From NCBI GenBank assembly GCA_008973525.1, contig WACJ01000358.1:186001-250000 (forward strand): 64,000 bases of DNA, given 5' to 3'. The notes beneath the pieces were generated by a model. It saw only the letters and a program-made list of their open reading frames with translations. It was not told the origin of the DNA and ran no database searches. Each line of letters opens with the position of its first letter. Position 1 is the first letter of the stretch. The stretch comes from Stenopsyche tienmushanensis. Lineage: Eukaryota > Arthropoda > Insecta > Trichoptera > Stenopsychidae. This document shows positions 44,711 through 56,393 of this stretch, piece after piece. The translations under genes were made by a program, and so were the position numbers.

Positions 44711-45009
44711 CAGGGGCTCTTTTACTGGGGTTCGCGAAAATATAAAAATACCAGGGGTCCGCGAAAATATAAAAAGAAATATATCAATACTTGAACAAGA
44801 TATTTTCGTGGAACTATTTACAGAAAACATTGTAAAGAGATCTAATTTGACCAATAAATGTTTATTTATTTACGACTGGTAATGGATCCACCAACAAAAA
44901 ATCTATTCAAGAAGGGGTCCGCGAAAAAAATTTGCTCAAGAAGGGGTCCCCGAATTTTTTTTTTCACTCAAACCGGGGTCTGCGGACTACATAAGTTTAA
45001 GGACCGCTG
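44711..45009. mobile_element. hAT MITE, 299 bp
   Basis: The ends are CAGGGGCTCTTTTACTGGGG (left) and, inverted, CAGCGGTCCTTAAACTTATG (right). It is flanked by CTCCAGAT and TTCTAGAT, an 8-bp target duplication with two changes. Inside are several subterminal direct copies of GGGGTCCGCGAAAA and GGGGTTCGCGAAAA, as in hAT subterminal binding regions. It has no coding. Confidence 0.8.
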
Positions 45010-45221
45010 TTCTAGATAATAATTAGGTTTGCTATATATTGAACGTCAAAAATTAGTTGAGGCTATCCAAGCAATCCAGAAATTAATTAAGGAAATTTTA
45101 ACAATTAATAAAAACCTTATACTGAGAAATAGAATTCTAATCTAAAGATCGTTAGTTTCACAGGACAAAAATATTATAAATATTATATGATTATGTAAAA
45201 ATATCGTAAGTATTATCGGAA

Positions 45222-45470
45222 ATGTTCACGAAAGCGCGCGTTAAGAGTCACTGTCTGTGTTTTAGGATTTTATCCGGGCAACTGCACCTTTTCTTTGTAC
45301 CTCTAGCAGGTAGGCGAAACACTATGAAGGATCATAAAAACCAATATTCCTTTTCAAATACTGTCCTAAACACGATACGCAAAATAAAATTACTTGATTT
45401 TAAATCTGAGTGGGGGAAAAATTGTAGAAACAAAATGTCGAGCCAGACTCGACATAGGACCGCAAAGAGT
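45222..45470 (-). mobile_element. piggyBac-type end / MITE, inverted copy of 9.6 kb
   Basis: It starts ATGTTCACGAAAGCGCGCGT and ends CGACATAGGACCGCAAAGAG, followed by TTTAA (TTAA at 45,471-45,474). The palindrome TGTCGAG...CTCGACA is at 45,436-45,454. Match to 9,587-9,813 is over the full length, with some short indels. No transposase is seen. Confidence 0.5.
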
Positions 45471-45655
45471 TTAAAAGAGATGTAATCTTATGTTATATTA
45501 AAAATAGACCATATATTAACGATAGAAGACTATGGTTTATAATTAAGTTGATTAATTGCTATACAAAGACCAACCACAGTGAAAAGACACAATTATTTAT
45601 TAGGCTGAGAAATTTTATATCATCCCCTTATTTTTAATATAAATACAGAGTAATT

Positions 45656-46275
45656 TGCAAATGGACCGAATAAATTTTTTGAGGATCAAGAGGGTCTTTT
45701 TCTATGTTTCACACATAATCCCTATGTTGTAAGTGTCAGGGTTGTCGAATTGGATTTTTTTTCGACTTTTTTAAAAAATACCCAAAATTTCACGTTTAAA
45801 TCGTCACAACTTTTCAATCTGTTGTTGTTATAGCACAAAATAACTATTTTTGTATTTTGCAATCTATTTTTGATCGAAATAAATCATTATATAATGCAAT
45901 TGGTTTAAAGGAAATTATTTCTGAGATTAATAAATTTGAACTTCTGAATTCTTTAAATAAAAAATAACAACTATTTTTAGCTTAGTTTCAAATAAATCTC
46001 TAGATTATACCCTTTCCAACGATATGCTACATATCATACAAATAATTCATTAAGTCATTAAACTTGAAGAGGTACTTGTTTGCAAGGATCAGGGTTAAGA
46101 AAATATTTTGTTGCTTAGGATGTTTTATTAAGTGTATTTCAAAAAATTGTTCAAATTTGGCCTAATTAGATTTTTTTGTGGCCACCTCTGTCTTGTAAAT
46201 TGATTAGTTTACACACCCCTAGACAAATAAATCCATTGGTGTCAGATCTGGAGACCGTGCGAGCCACGAAATAGG
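45656..46275. mobile_element. mariner derivative 2
   Basis: The left terminus CAGAGTAATTTGCAAATGGACC follows TA. The first 230 bp parallels the terminal region of the 13.5-kb element. From about 46,060 the sequence is the reverse complement of that element's core: CTTGAAGAGGTACTTGTTTG, CAGGGTTAAGAAAATA, then one copy of the PDL-motif unit (AATCCATTGGTGTCAGATCT, about 46,226). Core orientation relative to the left end is thus opposite to derivative 1, which fits an element with long inverted termini. Confidence 0.65.
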
Positions 46276-49058
46276 ATCGCCAAAAGAGAGAAATAAGTTT
46301 TCTGATAGTAAAAAACATTTGAATTTCATAAGCCAATTGAATGGAAGCCTTTTAGAGCTTATTGTGCATTTTTGGTATCTAAGCTATAAATATTAATTTT
46401 AATGGGTACATAGATTACTTAAGTTAATAGCATAAACTATATTTGTATATTTAGGCTTGTATAAGATTAAATTGCTGTTTATGTGGTGGGGGTAACGGTA
46501 GTCCGGATGATATGTCTCGGTGGCCCGCTTCCGGCCCGCGGGCTTTTTGTTGGCCACCTCTATTTTAAAGCAGGGTTTACAAGTAAAGTTTTTTTCGTTT
46601 TTCAGCCTTATCATATAATAAATTTAAAGAGAATATTAAAGGCCATAAAAGGAACCAAAAAATGTGTGTTTAGATAGGTAATACAATGAGGTTGCCGTTT
46701 GATATGATTTATTCGGCAGTAAGCCTGCCATCTAGCGGCCCTTTCAAAAATTATTATATTAAACTTTTTTTATTACATTTTTGACCATGTTAAAAAATAG
46801 CAACAGTTTATGCATTTGTATTATTCGCAATAATATTAAGAGCTTAGAAAAGTAAGCATTTTTATAAATCAGGGAAACCCGAAAGTAAGTCCATTGCAAA
46901 ATATTTTTTTCTACCAATTAATGCCACTATTTTAGCGAAAATACCTAGATAACAATCAAATGCATTGTCTCTTCTATTTCAATAATACTTTACTTCATTT
47001 TCAATCATTGTTTATCAAAATGAAATATTATAAGGATCATATGACAATTCAATGTCACGATCCTTAATGATTTCTAAAGATAATATTTACCTCTCAACAA
47101 ATTCTTAAAATTCATTTTCAGTTGATGATTCATTTTTTGTTGAATATCTTGAGCGTTTTTCTTTAAATTTCTAATTAAGTCATTCTAATTAATTAAAATA
47201 CACTTTTGTCATGAACGTTTCATTTGCTTTGAGCAATACAAAATGAATGATTCCTTTCAAATCCCATCAAGCGAACAAAATAACCTTCTTCAGGGTTAAG
47301 CTGGGCTTAAGAAATGGGATGGGTGTATCCTTTCAAAACACTCACTTTTTTCACGCTTAAAATGATCATAATTCATACACTTTTTTCTCATTTTCAAGAT
47401 TATTATTTTCATAATTCAAAATACATATATTAGTGTTCGCGTTCATTTTTAAGCATGAACAAACCGTGTGATTGCCAAATTTTCATTATGTTTACCTTTT
47501 TAAAGAATTTTAAATGGTATCAAGTTCCTATGAAATTTGGCACAGAATTTGAAACAAGCGTCATAAATGCCAACATATACTATTGTTTGATTCTCCTAGT
47601 GGATATGAATATTATGCGGTAATTAAATTACTAAAATGATACAATTAACGATAAGGGATGGATGCACCCTCCCTCAATATGCTGTTTTATTACGCCAGAT
47701 GCCACCATCTGCTTCGGTACATAGAATGCGTATTCTACGTCAGCTAAAGAATTCAGCAGCTTTTTAATTATTTTATCAACCCTCAAGCGATCAGTCCTCT
47801 TTTCACAATTTGATATACACCATACAAAATGAATGTCCACTCTTTTAAAAGAATCCAATTCCCTTTAAAAAATGTAGCGTATTCGGCAAGCACTTCATTA
47901 TTTATAAAACAATTTGATCCTATCTAACCCTTACCAGCCGCTTATTTATAATACACCAGCTCATCCCGAGCAACCCTTATTAGCTATAGGGGTCAATATA
48001 GAACGCCATTCGCAAAAAAGCCGAGTTTATATTGTTTTTTACGTCTCATGAATTTACTGTTTATGCTTAAGTCTCATTTTATTGACGAAATAAAACAATC
48101 GTAAGCTGAAGTTAAGACAACATCAAATGATAGAAAATAGCAGTTTTATTCGTGAGGATGCTCGCTGTGAAAGTTTACTTTTTATTGCGAATAAAAGACG
48201 GCATGATTATACTAAAAATTATATCAACCCCTTGATTATCTGCGCCATCGGTTTGTAGGCACAAAAAGGTCCGTGCGATTATTTTTGAATATTGAAATTT
48301 CAATTCGAAACGAAGCGTTTATTTGTCATAATAATCTTGAACTTTCGACGATGACAAATTTCGGACTTTTTTGATGAAACCGTTCACAAAGTAAAAAGCT
48401 TGGCTCTAGACTATCTCTTCAATATAACGAAAGCTCCCAATGCTACATTCAAGCGCCCCTCTGATAGATATACGGAGCTTTCACTCTTCGACGATATCGA
48501 TTGATTTGTTTGACGCAGGCTTCGTCATAAAATAAAAATGAGTTTCTCCTTTTGAAGTTTGAGCTTTCCATCAAAGTTCATACTTTATTTTGAATCTAAA
48601 AGGAGAGATTGGATTTCTGAGAAGATTTTTAAATAATTTTGTATTCCACTAGTTCAAACATTATATTAAATAAAATACACTTTTGTGCGAAGTCAAAAAA
48701 GCTCAGGTTGCAATATTTTAAATTGTGATATAAAAACTTTTCATTTACATCATTTTTTGCTTTGAAAATACGCCTTTTATCCCATATATCAATATTCCAT
48801 TTAAAATAATATTTTTTAAAATACATATGTAGCTTTTATTGAATAAGAAAGCTCCTTGCGCTACAACTTTCGAGCAATTTTCTTATATTGTTTTAAAACA
48901 TTCCGATCCGTTTACTTGAAAAAGCGTTTTTCGCGCGGTGCTTTTATAGTTTAAGCTTTTGACACATAATAAATACTATTTGTTTTTCTACAGTAGTTTC
49001 TTCAAAAGTTTATAAAATTTGAAAAACAATCTACTTAAAATTCAATGATTAAGATATA
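46276..49058. other. beat intron 1, plain part
   Basis: Nothing is firm. At 46,515-46,560 GCTTCCGGCCCGCGGGCTTT and TTGGCCACCTC look like a hAT subterminal piece, but no ends were found. A minus-strand frame (47,858-47,631) has no known domain. Confidence 0.35.
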
Positions 49059-49960
49059 TATCCAATCCCGAACCAAAATTTCAATTCCGGGATTTTGGAA
49101 TCCCGGGATCAGTACCGGGATCACGGGATCGGGATTTTCAATAGTTTAAGAAACTACTGATAAATTAGATCAAAAATTACTAATAAGTCCATTTGTTTAA
49201 TATAAAAAAATAATTTGATGACGAAAGAATTTTATTTATTTAAGAGAAGGTAAAAATACAATTCAAAAATAGGTTGATAAAACACTAAATTAAATACTAT
49301 TTTGAAAATATGCTCGAAGCAACATTAAACAATGAGTGTTTCAACATTTAGTCTGGATCTGATTTTGGTAGTCATGCAACCTGCTGCTGAAAATGCACAC
49401 TCGTTGGAGGTGTCATCATCAGATATGTAAATGATAGTTTGAGTTGATGACCGTGTGAGCCCCTATTTTCGTTTAACACCATCAATGTGACGGACTAAAA
49501 CTCGCAAAACTCCCGATTTCCCGACAAATTATTTATTTCCGTCACTGCAGATGAATACTTATATACTATTATACTTCGATGTGGTTCGTAATTGTATTAC
49601 GTAGAAATACAAAAATTCTGAACCCCGTATCTATTATATTTCATATCGATATTCCAATTATTAGAGTCGAAGTGTAGTAAATACATCACCGGTAGGGAAA
49701 GGTTAATATAACAATTTGAAAAACAAATATGTACTGTATATATGTATACATGGATTAGACAGTTACTGACCCTAGGTTTCGCCTGAGCTCGCTTACTAAT
49801 AGTTACGCCACTGTTTCCAAGCGTCCAGATTTCGGTGGGAATGTCTCGATTTGGTAGCCTTCAACGTGCTGGTAAGGTGTACGATTTCTATTGGATAAAA
49901 AATTCAATCCCGAATTTTTCGGGACTACGTTTACTAATCCCGGGATTCATGAGCACCTTA
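49059..49960 (-). mobile_element. hAT relic with repeated GGGATT subterminal motifs
   Basis: Both edges carry clustered CCCGGGATT-type words (49,068-49,135: TTCCGGGATTTTGGAATCCC; 49,903-49,945: AATCCCGAATTTTTCGGGAC and AATCCCGGGATTCATGAG), as in hAT subterminal regions. Inside, on the minus strand, are the transposase tail (49,330-49,510) and the 49.5-49.87 kb block shared with 20.0 and 37.6 kb, including a TTAACC-type insertion (about 49,540-49,710). Exact ends and target duplication were not resolved. Confidence 0.65.
49330..49510 (-). pseudogene. hAT transposase C-terminal segment
   Basis: The minus strand reads SDDDTSNECAFSAAGCMTTK then IRSRLNVETLIV, equivalent to PPTSVEAERAFSAAG and KLRSRLSDETLD of hAT dimerisation regions. 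Compared with the copy at 20.36 kb, the E-R before A-F is changed to E-C. It is dead and surrounded by stops. Confidence 0.8.
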
Positions 49961-51213
49961 AACTATCCGGTGTCACTTTATGCATAACACAGCGGATCGG
50001 AATGTGTTAACAAATATCTATTTTATCGAATTTGTATGATGACACAACACATGTATCAAAAGCTTTGTTCTTGTTGAATATTTTAAATCCTGTGATTCAA
50101 TTGCAATTCAATTGAATGTAATTATTGAAAAATTGCGAATTTTATGCTACTATAAATTTGACGCTTTCATAATAAACGTCGACAATATCTTTCATATACG
50201 TAATAAAATAAAATGGTTGTGATGGATTCCAGAGACGAAGAGATACAACCAACACAGAAAAGGAAGCAAGTTAGTAAAATTGACAGTGACAGTGATGAGT
50301 AGAACGCGATGCGCATATTATTAAAATAATTGATTCAATATTTAGTAATATAATATATTTAATGGCATGATTTTTTATAAAATCCTGATTTATTCCTGTA
50401 AGATATTATATTAACGACTATTCAATATCCCAATTTCTTCGCAAACATTTCGTCGATGCAAAAGCAAAATCCAATCTAATAAATACGAACAAATCGTTAA
50501 TCGAATGGCGCCATCCTAACATTTGTTTTACATTTTAATAGCAAAAGTTCTTGCCAACTTTTTTTCAATATTTCAAGAAAATTTTCTTGTCCTTTTCGGG
50601 GCGAACTCTCTCGAAGCTTTTATTTATTCGAGGTGCTTCGGCTTAATCTAATCGAAAAGTTTTTTCTGGAAGAGCGCCGGCGCGTTAAATGTTGAATGTA
50701 ATTAACGGCGCCCAGGGCCGGGGCGACTTCGACACCTCGCGTTAAATTTCGTCAAGTGGCTAAAGTTACACGTGTAACTGACAGAAGCGGGACACGTGGT
50801 GACACGTGAAGTGATATAAGATCACTCGTAATTAGCGGTGGTGAGTACACTAAGCCTCCCGTTTCGGATCCAATAAGCGCCCCTGGAGTGTGCGGCTAAG
50901 AAAGTTTAATGGAGGGCTTAGCTCTGAGCGCATATGTGTATAATGTTATTATCTATCCAATTTATAGCTGCTCGGGTGTCTTCTTGGAAATCATAAGAGG
51001 ATCTAACTACGCATCCATCTTTCGAAGATGCCATACGCCGGAGGCATCCTTTCTAATTTCAGTCAACCCCTCGCCAATGTCATGTGTAGACCACATACAT
51101 ATCAATTCCTATAAAGCACTGATTTATCAAAAACAAATCAATTCAACTTTATTAAAATATATGGGAAATATCTTTCAGTCAAATTGCTCAAATTTTGATA
51201 TAATGGTTTAGAC
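49961..51213. other. beat intron 1 stretch with GC-rich, E-box-bearing core
   Basis: Most is AT-rich. The part at 50,630-50,900 is GC-richer, with CGCCGGCGCG and CCAGGGCCGGGGCGAC, and holds the CACGTG cluster. At 50,213-50,303 the plus strand encodes a 29-residue frame with DSRDEEIQPTQKRKQVSKID and SDSDE, ending in TAG, like the acidic leaders of some transposases, but it is too short to assign. Confidence 0.4.
50764..50808. promoter_or_regulatory. Cluster of three CACGTG E-boxes in beat intron 1
   Basis: CACGTG occurs at 50,769-50,774, 50,793-50,798 and 50,803-50,808. The first is the centre of a 16-bp perfect palindrome (50,764-50,779, AGTTACACGTGTAACT). CACGTG is the site of bHLH proteins of the Myc/Max, USF and clock type (family knowledge). 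The surrounding 50,640-50,900 is GC-rich. Enhancer function is an inference. Confidence 0.4.
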
Positions 51214-51600
51214 CAGGGCATCCCAAACTGTATTCCGCGTAAAACTGGGGTTACACGGAAAGTTGATGGATGAAACTTTATTATATGTTTAACCCCTTCA
51301 ACGTTATGTTTCACTGTTAAAAGTGTCATCCATAGTGACACGATCTTTTCACCGCTAGCGGATACGTACCTCATATCCAGTATACGAAAATAGTATATCA
51401 TCAATTTCGAACAAGTCAATTCCCGAGATGAATATTTTTTACATTTAACGTACACAACACTGCAATTGGACATATCCATAATTTTTCATTGATGTTTGCT
51501 TAACTTTCCCAATGCGGATATATCCGTCATACCCACTTTGCATGGACTTTGGTCTTGACGAATATATACGTTATATCCACTTAAGGGGTTAATCAAGTCT
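51214..51600. mobile_element. hAT end fragment holding a piggyBac-type MITE
   Basis: CAGGGCATCCCAAACTGTAT at 51,214 and the following GTTACACGGAAAGTTGATGG resemble a hAT left end with its subterminal region; no right end was found. The MITE at 51,293-51,588 is inserted in it. Confidence 0.45.
51293..51588. mobile_element. TTAA-flanked MITE, 296 bp
   Basis: TTAA (51,289-51,292), then CCCCTTCAACGTTATG; the right end GTGGATATAACG-side reads ...CACTTAAGGGG before TTAA (51,589-51,592). Terminal repeats are short (CCCCTT, extending imperfectly), as usual for piggyBac-mobilised MITEs. The interior has ATATCC-type words near both ends. It has no coding. Confidence 0.7.
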
Positions 51601-51720
51601 GCGGGAATATCACCTATTAGTAGTGTTAAGTAGATAAGTCAATGCTATTTTAATGATTTGTATTCAATTGAATTCGAATCGAAACTAATCGTATATTATC
51701 CACGTGGCACGAGGTATATA

Positions 51721-52530
51721 CAGGTTGTTTTGCACAACGACCGACATTTTTTTTTGTTTTTTGGAGTTAGGGTGATATTTTGCTACGTTTCACACATAAG
51801 CCTATGTTTTTAAAGTCAGAGTTGTAGAAATAGATTTTTTTTTCCACATTTTGATTGTATTATTTTCAATGACACATGTTATAAACATCATTGAATAAAT
51901 CATTAAACTTCAAGAGTTGCCATTTTATTGGGGTTAAGATAATACTTTTCATGTTTAATGTGATTTTATTAAATTAATTTACAAAATTTGTTCAAATTGA
52001 CCAACTATACTTCGTATGCACGCACGATACCCTTTTATTATTTCGACTGTAGTTGTTTGAAATAACATTTCCTCTTTCATTTTTGCAAAGGCGGTGATCA
52101 ATTTTTCAATTGGGATTTAATTTGTGGGCATCTCTGTTGTGTAAATTAATTATTTTGCAAGTTTCTAGACAAAAAAAATCCAATGGTGTCAGATCTGGAG
52201 ACTGTACGAGCCATGGAACAGAGAACGTCTCTAGACAAAAATTCTTTGTCAAAGAAATCCAATGGTGTCAGATTTGGTGACCGTGCGACTTACGGAATAG
52301 GGCACATTACTAGACAAAGAAATCCAGTGGTGTCAGATCTAGAGACCGTGCGAGCCACGGAATAGGGTCGCCAAAAGGATTAATTTACACAACAGAAGTG
52401 CCCACAAAATAAATCCTAAAAACCAATTGCAAAAAATAATTATTGTTTTAGAACAAAAAATATATTGCAAAACACAAAAACAGTTATTTCATGCTATTAT
52501 GATCACAGATTAAAAATGTTCGTGTTTCAA
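51721..52530. mobile_element. mariner derivative 3 with long inverted terminal regions
   Basis: The left end CAGGTTGTTTTGCACAACG follows TATA. The left terminal block (GCTACGTTTCACACATAAGC) matches derivatives 1 and 2. The core is inverted relative to derivative 1 and holds three PDL-motif units (about 52,165-52,380). The right end (52,450-52,515: AAAACACAAAAACAGTTATT, ATGATCACAGATTAAAAA) is the reverse complement of the terminal block seen at 13,690-13,740, so this copy shows both inverted terminal regions in part. The outer right terminus is lost. Confidence 0.7.
52165..52380 (-). repeat. Three inverted copies of the mariner PDL-motif segment
   Basis: Units with AATCCAATGGTGTCAGATCT (about 52,178), CCAATGGTGTCAGATTTGGT (about 52,259) and CCAGTGGTGTCAGATCTAGA (about 52,325) are each preceded by a TAGACAAA-type leader and followed by ACCGTGCGAG-CCACGGAATAGG. 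On the minus strand they encode SPDLTPLDFF-like sequence with breaks. They correspond to the plus-oriented units at 13.77-14.03 kb. Confidence 0.75.
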
Positions 52531-52629
52531 AAAAAAATCTAACGTACTTTTATTACACGGATGGATATCCAGAGAAAAGGCATTATTGAAACTTAATGAA
52601 CGCTATACTGAATTATTAATCTTCTTTAA

Positions 52630-53006
52630 CCCTTTGATGAGTATTTTCGCGTATTGGCGTTCAGATTCAAGCGATATTGAAAGAGTATTATTGCACGTTG
52701 AGTTCGGAGATTGTGAATGAGAAACAGAGACGGAAATAGTGTCTTGCGTACATCGTACGATTGTATTGATCGATAAACAAATGCATTATTTTGTTACTAA
52801 AAGGGAAGACACACATGTTTATTATTTATATTTATGCGAATAAATGAAAGAATATAGTGTGGTATCAACAGTGTTTATTTTTACAAGATTGACTCACGCT
52901 GAGCGGGTTTGAGAGATAAGTGGATTTGTGTGGACGAAAAGCTGTGTACATACGAATATAGTATCAACGTTTACGTCATTTTTAAATTAACTCACTACTC
53001 AAAGAG
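52630..53006. mobile_element. piggyBac-type MITE, 377 bp
   Basis: TTAA (52,626-52,629), then CCCTTTGATGAGTATTTTCG; the right end, inverted, is CTCTTTGAGTAGTGAGTTAA with TTGG in place of TTAA. The internal blocks GCACGTTGAGTTCGGAGATT, GATTGTATTGATCGATAAAC, ATCAACAGTGTTTATTTTTA and CGTTTACGTCATTTTTAAAT match the relic at 23.2-24.0 kb. Confidence 0.8.
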
Positions 53007-54456
53007 TTGGATTTGGATTTCTTATATTCAACACAATAATTTTGATCTTTTTTAATAAATGACTGATTTACAATAAAAACACAAAAGTCAGCCATTAAAT
53101 AGTCTTTGGGAAAATTTATCAGAAGAGTACCCCAGTTTGTAAAAACATGATATTATGGTTTTACTATTTCATATTTATGTAAAGCAGGTGTTTTGTATTA
53201 AGTCACAATAAATTCAATGTACAGAAACTTCAAGGTGTACAAAAAAATCAGGATTTACGATGTTTGTAATATCAAAATCATATTTAGATCGATTTTATGC
53301 CCTCTTTGTTTCAGTTAAATCTACAAAAATCTTTCGAATTGTTTATTTTTGCATTCAGAAATAAATTTAATCCATTAGAAATATGCCAGTTGATCGATGA
53401 CCTTCATCAATATTTTTGGAGGCTAAAAAATAATCTCATGTAGAATTCTTTTTAGCAAAAATTTGTTTCAAGTGATTTTGGCTGAGATTCAAATTTAATA
53501 AAGTTACATCGCAAACAAATTCTGCCAAAATAAAAATAATAACATGTCCAAACTATATGGTACTTGCACTCAATCATTCCAACCAAGCAGTAATAATCCA
53601 AAAGTGTGTTGTCTGGCTTTGTCATATTTAACATAGAGATTTAGAGATGGTGTGTTTGTCAGTGATACTTATTGGAATCAATACATTAATTCGAATGCAG
53701 GACAATATTCCAATTCCAACAGATACCCAATATCCAGCCCTGTTCGTCTTTATATCGTATATAATCTATTTTTAATTTTCAATTGAAATAAAAATGTTAA
53801 TAAATATCGTATAAATCCTTAATCAAAATTGTAGTGACAAGTAATATTTTTTTGGCTGAAATGAAAGCTTGAATATTGGTCGAGCCAAAAATAATAAGTA
53901 ATGTTATTATTTAAAAATGTCACATCCATGATTGATTCCTTCGAATTATTTATCGTATAAAAATAGCGTGTTCTCTTCGGATAAACGAATTTGATACGTT
54001 GTTAATTGGGAGTGTCCTTCTTGTATTTTCATTTCTATGAAATTCGCTATGGGCGTAATTTAATTTGCTTTACGTTCTAAACATAACAAATTGCCCCACT
54101 GAGCAATATTACAAAGAAATTTATGTTTCGGATTTAAAGAGAAGTTTAAATCGAAAAAAAAGGCTTTAAAGGCTTTCGACTAGGTCTTTGAGAGATAAAA
54201 AGTCGAAAGCGCGCTCACAAAAATGACAGTATAATTTTTAACCACCGACTTTAAAATAACGGTTTCGGTTTTTACGTTCATGTAATATATTAATATGTCA
54301 TCTTAATAAATAACCCAATTTGACAACGCCTAATCTTATTTTGATTTTGTCGATCAACGTAAAGGGATAATATTAAAATTTCAAGAAGATCGACGAGAGA
54401 TCCATTGTTTTCAAGAAAAAAATTATTTAGCAAAATCTTCGTGTTATTTAGGAAAA
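53007..54456. other. beat intron 1, plain part
   Basis: AT-rich, no supported feature. The sequence at 54,190-54,440 may be an upstream part of the transposase fragment that follows, but it is too decayed to read. Confidence 0.4.
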
Positions 54457-54630
54457 ATGTTAACTATTAAACCACATTTCGTCGAAGATGTTGCTGGAAA
54501 TGCTGTTACTGTGAATGCTGAGCAATACCAATCAATGTTGAGTGACTTTTTATGGCCACAGTTGAATTATATTGATCACAAAACTCAAGAAAACGCTACA
54601 AAAAAATCATATAGGATTTACTTTATGTGA
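54457..54630 (+). pseudogene. Tc1/mariner-type transposase fragment
   Basis: A 57-residue frame reads MLTIKPHFVEDVAGNAVTVN, then AEQYQSMLSDFLWPQLNYID. Mariner-like transposases of the group often found in insects and spiders have F-F-E-x-x-x-G-x-A-V-T-V-N-x-E-R-Y-x-x-M-L-x-x-F-x-W-P-x-L in the segment just before the second catalytic Asp (W-F-Q-Q-D-G-A). Here the reading turns to HKTQENATKKSYRIY and stops where the catalytic block should follow. No terminal repeats were found nearby. Confidence 0.65.
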
Positions 54631-56189
54631 ATTTAGAGGGTAATATAATTTAAAAAAATCGACATTAATAGTAGGGATTCTTCTGTATTGTAAATTAATC
54701 TTAAATTTAATTTTTTGGACTTCTATACAGTGAACTTTTTGGAATAAGTAATTAAATATTCGTTGAAGAGTTCTGAATAATTTTGCTTTGATTTTTATAA
54801 TGTTTGATTGGTGACATTATCTAGGTTTTTTTTATAAAAAAATAAAACATTTGGCCAAATTGTACGCATATGAAATAATCCCGCGATGGAGATTTATTTA
54901 AATACGGATGCCACCCTATGCATAAAATATTTAATGGGGGAACTTTAAAGCCGACTATTTTCAAAAATATCGATATTCTCTCCCGTTTCTTCCGCAGGCT
55001 ATCACGCATCCGAGCGCTATAACTAAGATCCCTGGAACACTGGAAATAAGGACGATCATTTTATTTTATTTTCCGTATTCCAACTGAATACTGAAATAAG
55101 CATAATCGAATTTAAACGTCTCTACGCAAATGGAAAATATCAATTTACCCGCCATATTATTGTCGCGTGATACGGACACGTGCTGGTCTTAATGTCGCCA
55201 CGTGCTGTCGCTTTTCAATTTAGGACAAATTCGTTGGAGGAATCTTCAAGCACTTGGAACAAAGCAAAAACTTAATGAAATACAAACAAATATTTATGTA
55301 ACGGCGTCGTATTTCCGAGATACGTCTGGGATCAACTTCCCTCAAAAAAAAAAAAACTAATATAATCCCGTTTACGAATAAAGTTTGTTTCCATTACTTT
55401 ATTTATTCGTGAACGGAGAGGGCTATTGAATATCTGCGACTCAGGAATTTTCGATTGGCTCTATCTCATGAAGGATGATTGGAAAGAAATGAATGTTTGC
55501 TATTTCTTTTCAGAACTTCTACAAAAGGCCTCTTTTGTTATTGACGAAAAAATGACAAACATCGTTATACGCTGCCAAAATTCTAGAGCAAAGCGAATAT
55601 TTTCATTATCCAAAAGATCGATTGAATCTAAACATATTTCAATCGCGAATTAATTTAATTTAAACACCAACATATCAATAATAGGCGTTCAATCACCAAA
55701 TTGGATACAGTCGAGTCAAAGGCACCCAAACATTAAAACTTTTACCGTTCGTTTACGAATGAAAATCAATGATGTTCAGATATGAATTGACATAATTTCA
55801 ATAGCTTAATTGATAACATGATAGTATGATTATTCAATGGTATAAAATTGTATCATTACTAAATCTTCTAAATAAATTTCGCAATTATCGGCACATACTA
55901 TGAGAATCCAAAAGATGCCAATGGATTTATAAAGTCAATTGAAAAATGATATGGAAAATGTGAATGATTCTTACTGCAACTAGACGAGTTGACATATATA
56001 TCTGATACAGCCCTATTGGCATGAATAAACAAATAACTATTAGAGTTCCTAACAATGCAATAGCAAACAAGAGGCTTAAAATACTAATGTTGCCCCAACA
56101 ATGGTGGACTTCAATAATGAACTCATTTTCCATTGCGGGAGAGACGGATCCTTCACGTATTTTGAGTATTATTAATTATCAAAAATATC
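54631..56189. other. beat intron 1 stretch; possible small exon at 55.95-56.13 kb
   Basis: AT-rich for the most part. CACGTG occurs at 55,177-55,182 and 55,199-55,204 in a GC-richer patch. The minus strand at 56,133-55,970 is an exon-like frame with a hydrophobic segment and a splice-donor-like end, discussed in the findings. A plus-strand frame at 55,426-55,653 has no known domain. Confidence 0.4.
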
Positions 56190-56393
56190 GTTTGTTGATT
56201 TTATTATAAATATGAACAAACATACAAACATCTATTTTTATATATAAGATCTACTTTAAGTTAATTGTACTATACTTATATTATTTATCAAAGTGCAAAC
56301 AATAAGTGGACAAAGTTTTATTGCAATCCAATGAACGGTATGGCAGCACATTTCGAACGAACAAAACCCAATTCATTTTTAAATATTAGAAGA
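56190..56393 (-). mobile_element. Helitron, minus strand, internally shortened
   Basis: The 5' end is GA (56,392-56,393; TC on the minus strand) before T. AACGAACAAAACCCAATTCA and CAATAAGTGGACAAAGTTTT are the first unit; the second unit is fused or deleted. The left part ATTATAAATATGAACAAACA and AAAAATATCGTTTG match the family's 3' half. The GC-rich 3' terminus is absent. Confidence 0.65.

Noticed and set aside
46515..46560. hAT element based on GC-rich CCCGCGGGC word
   Set aside because: No terminal repeats or target duplication could be found on either side.
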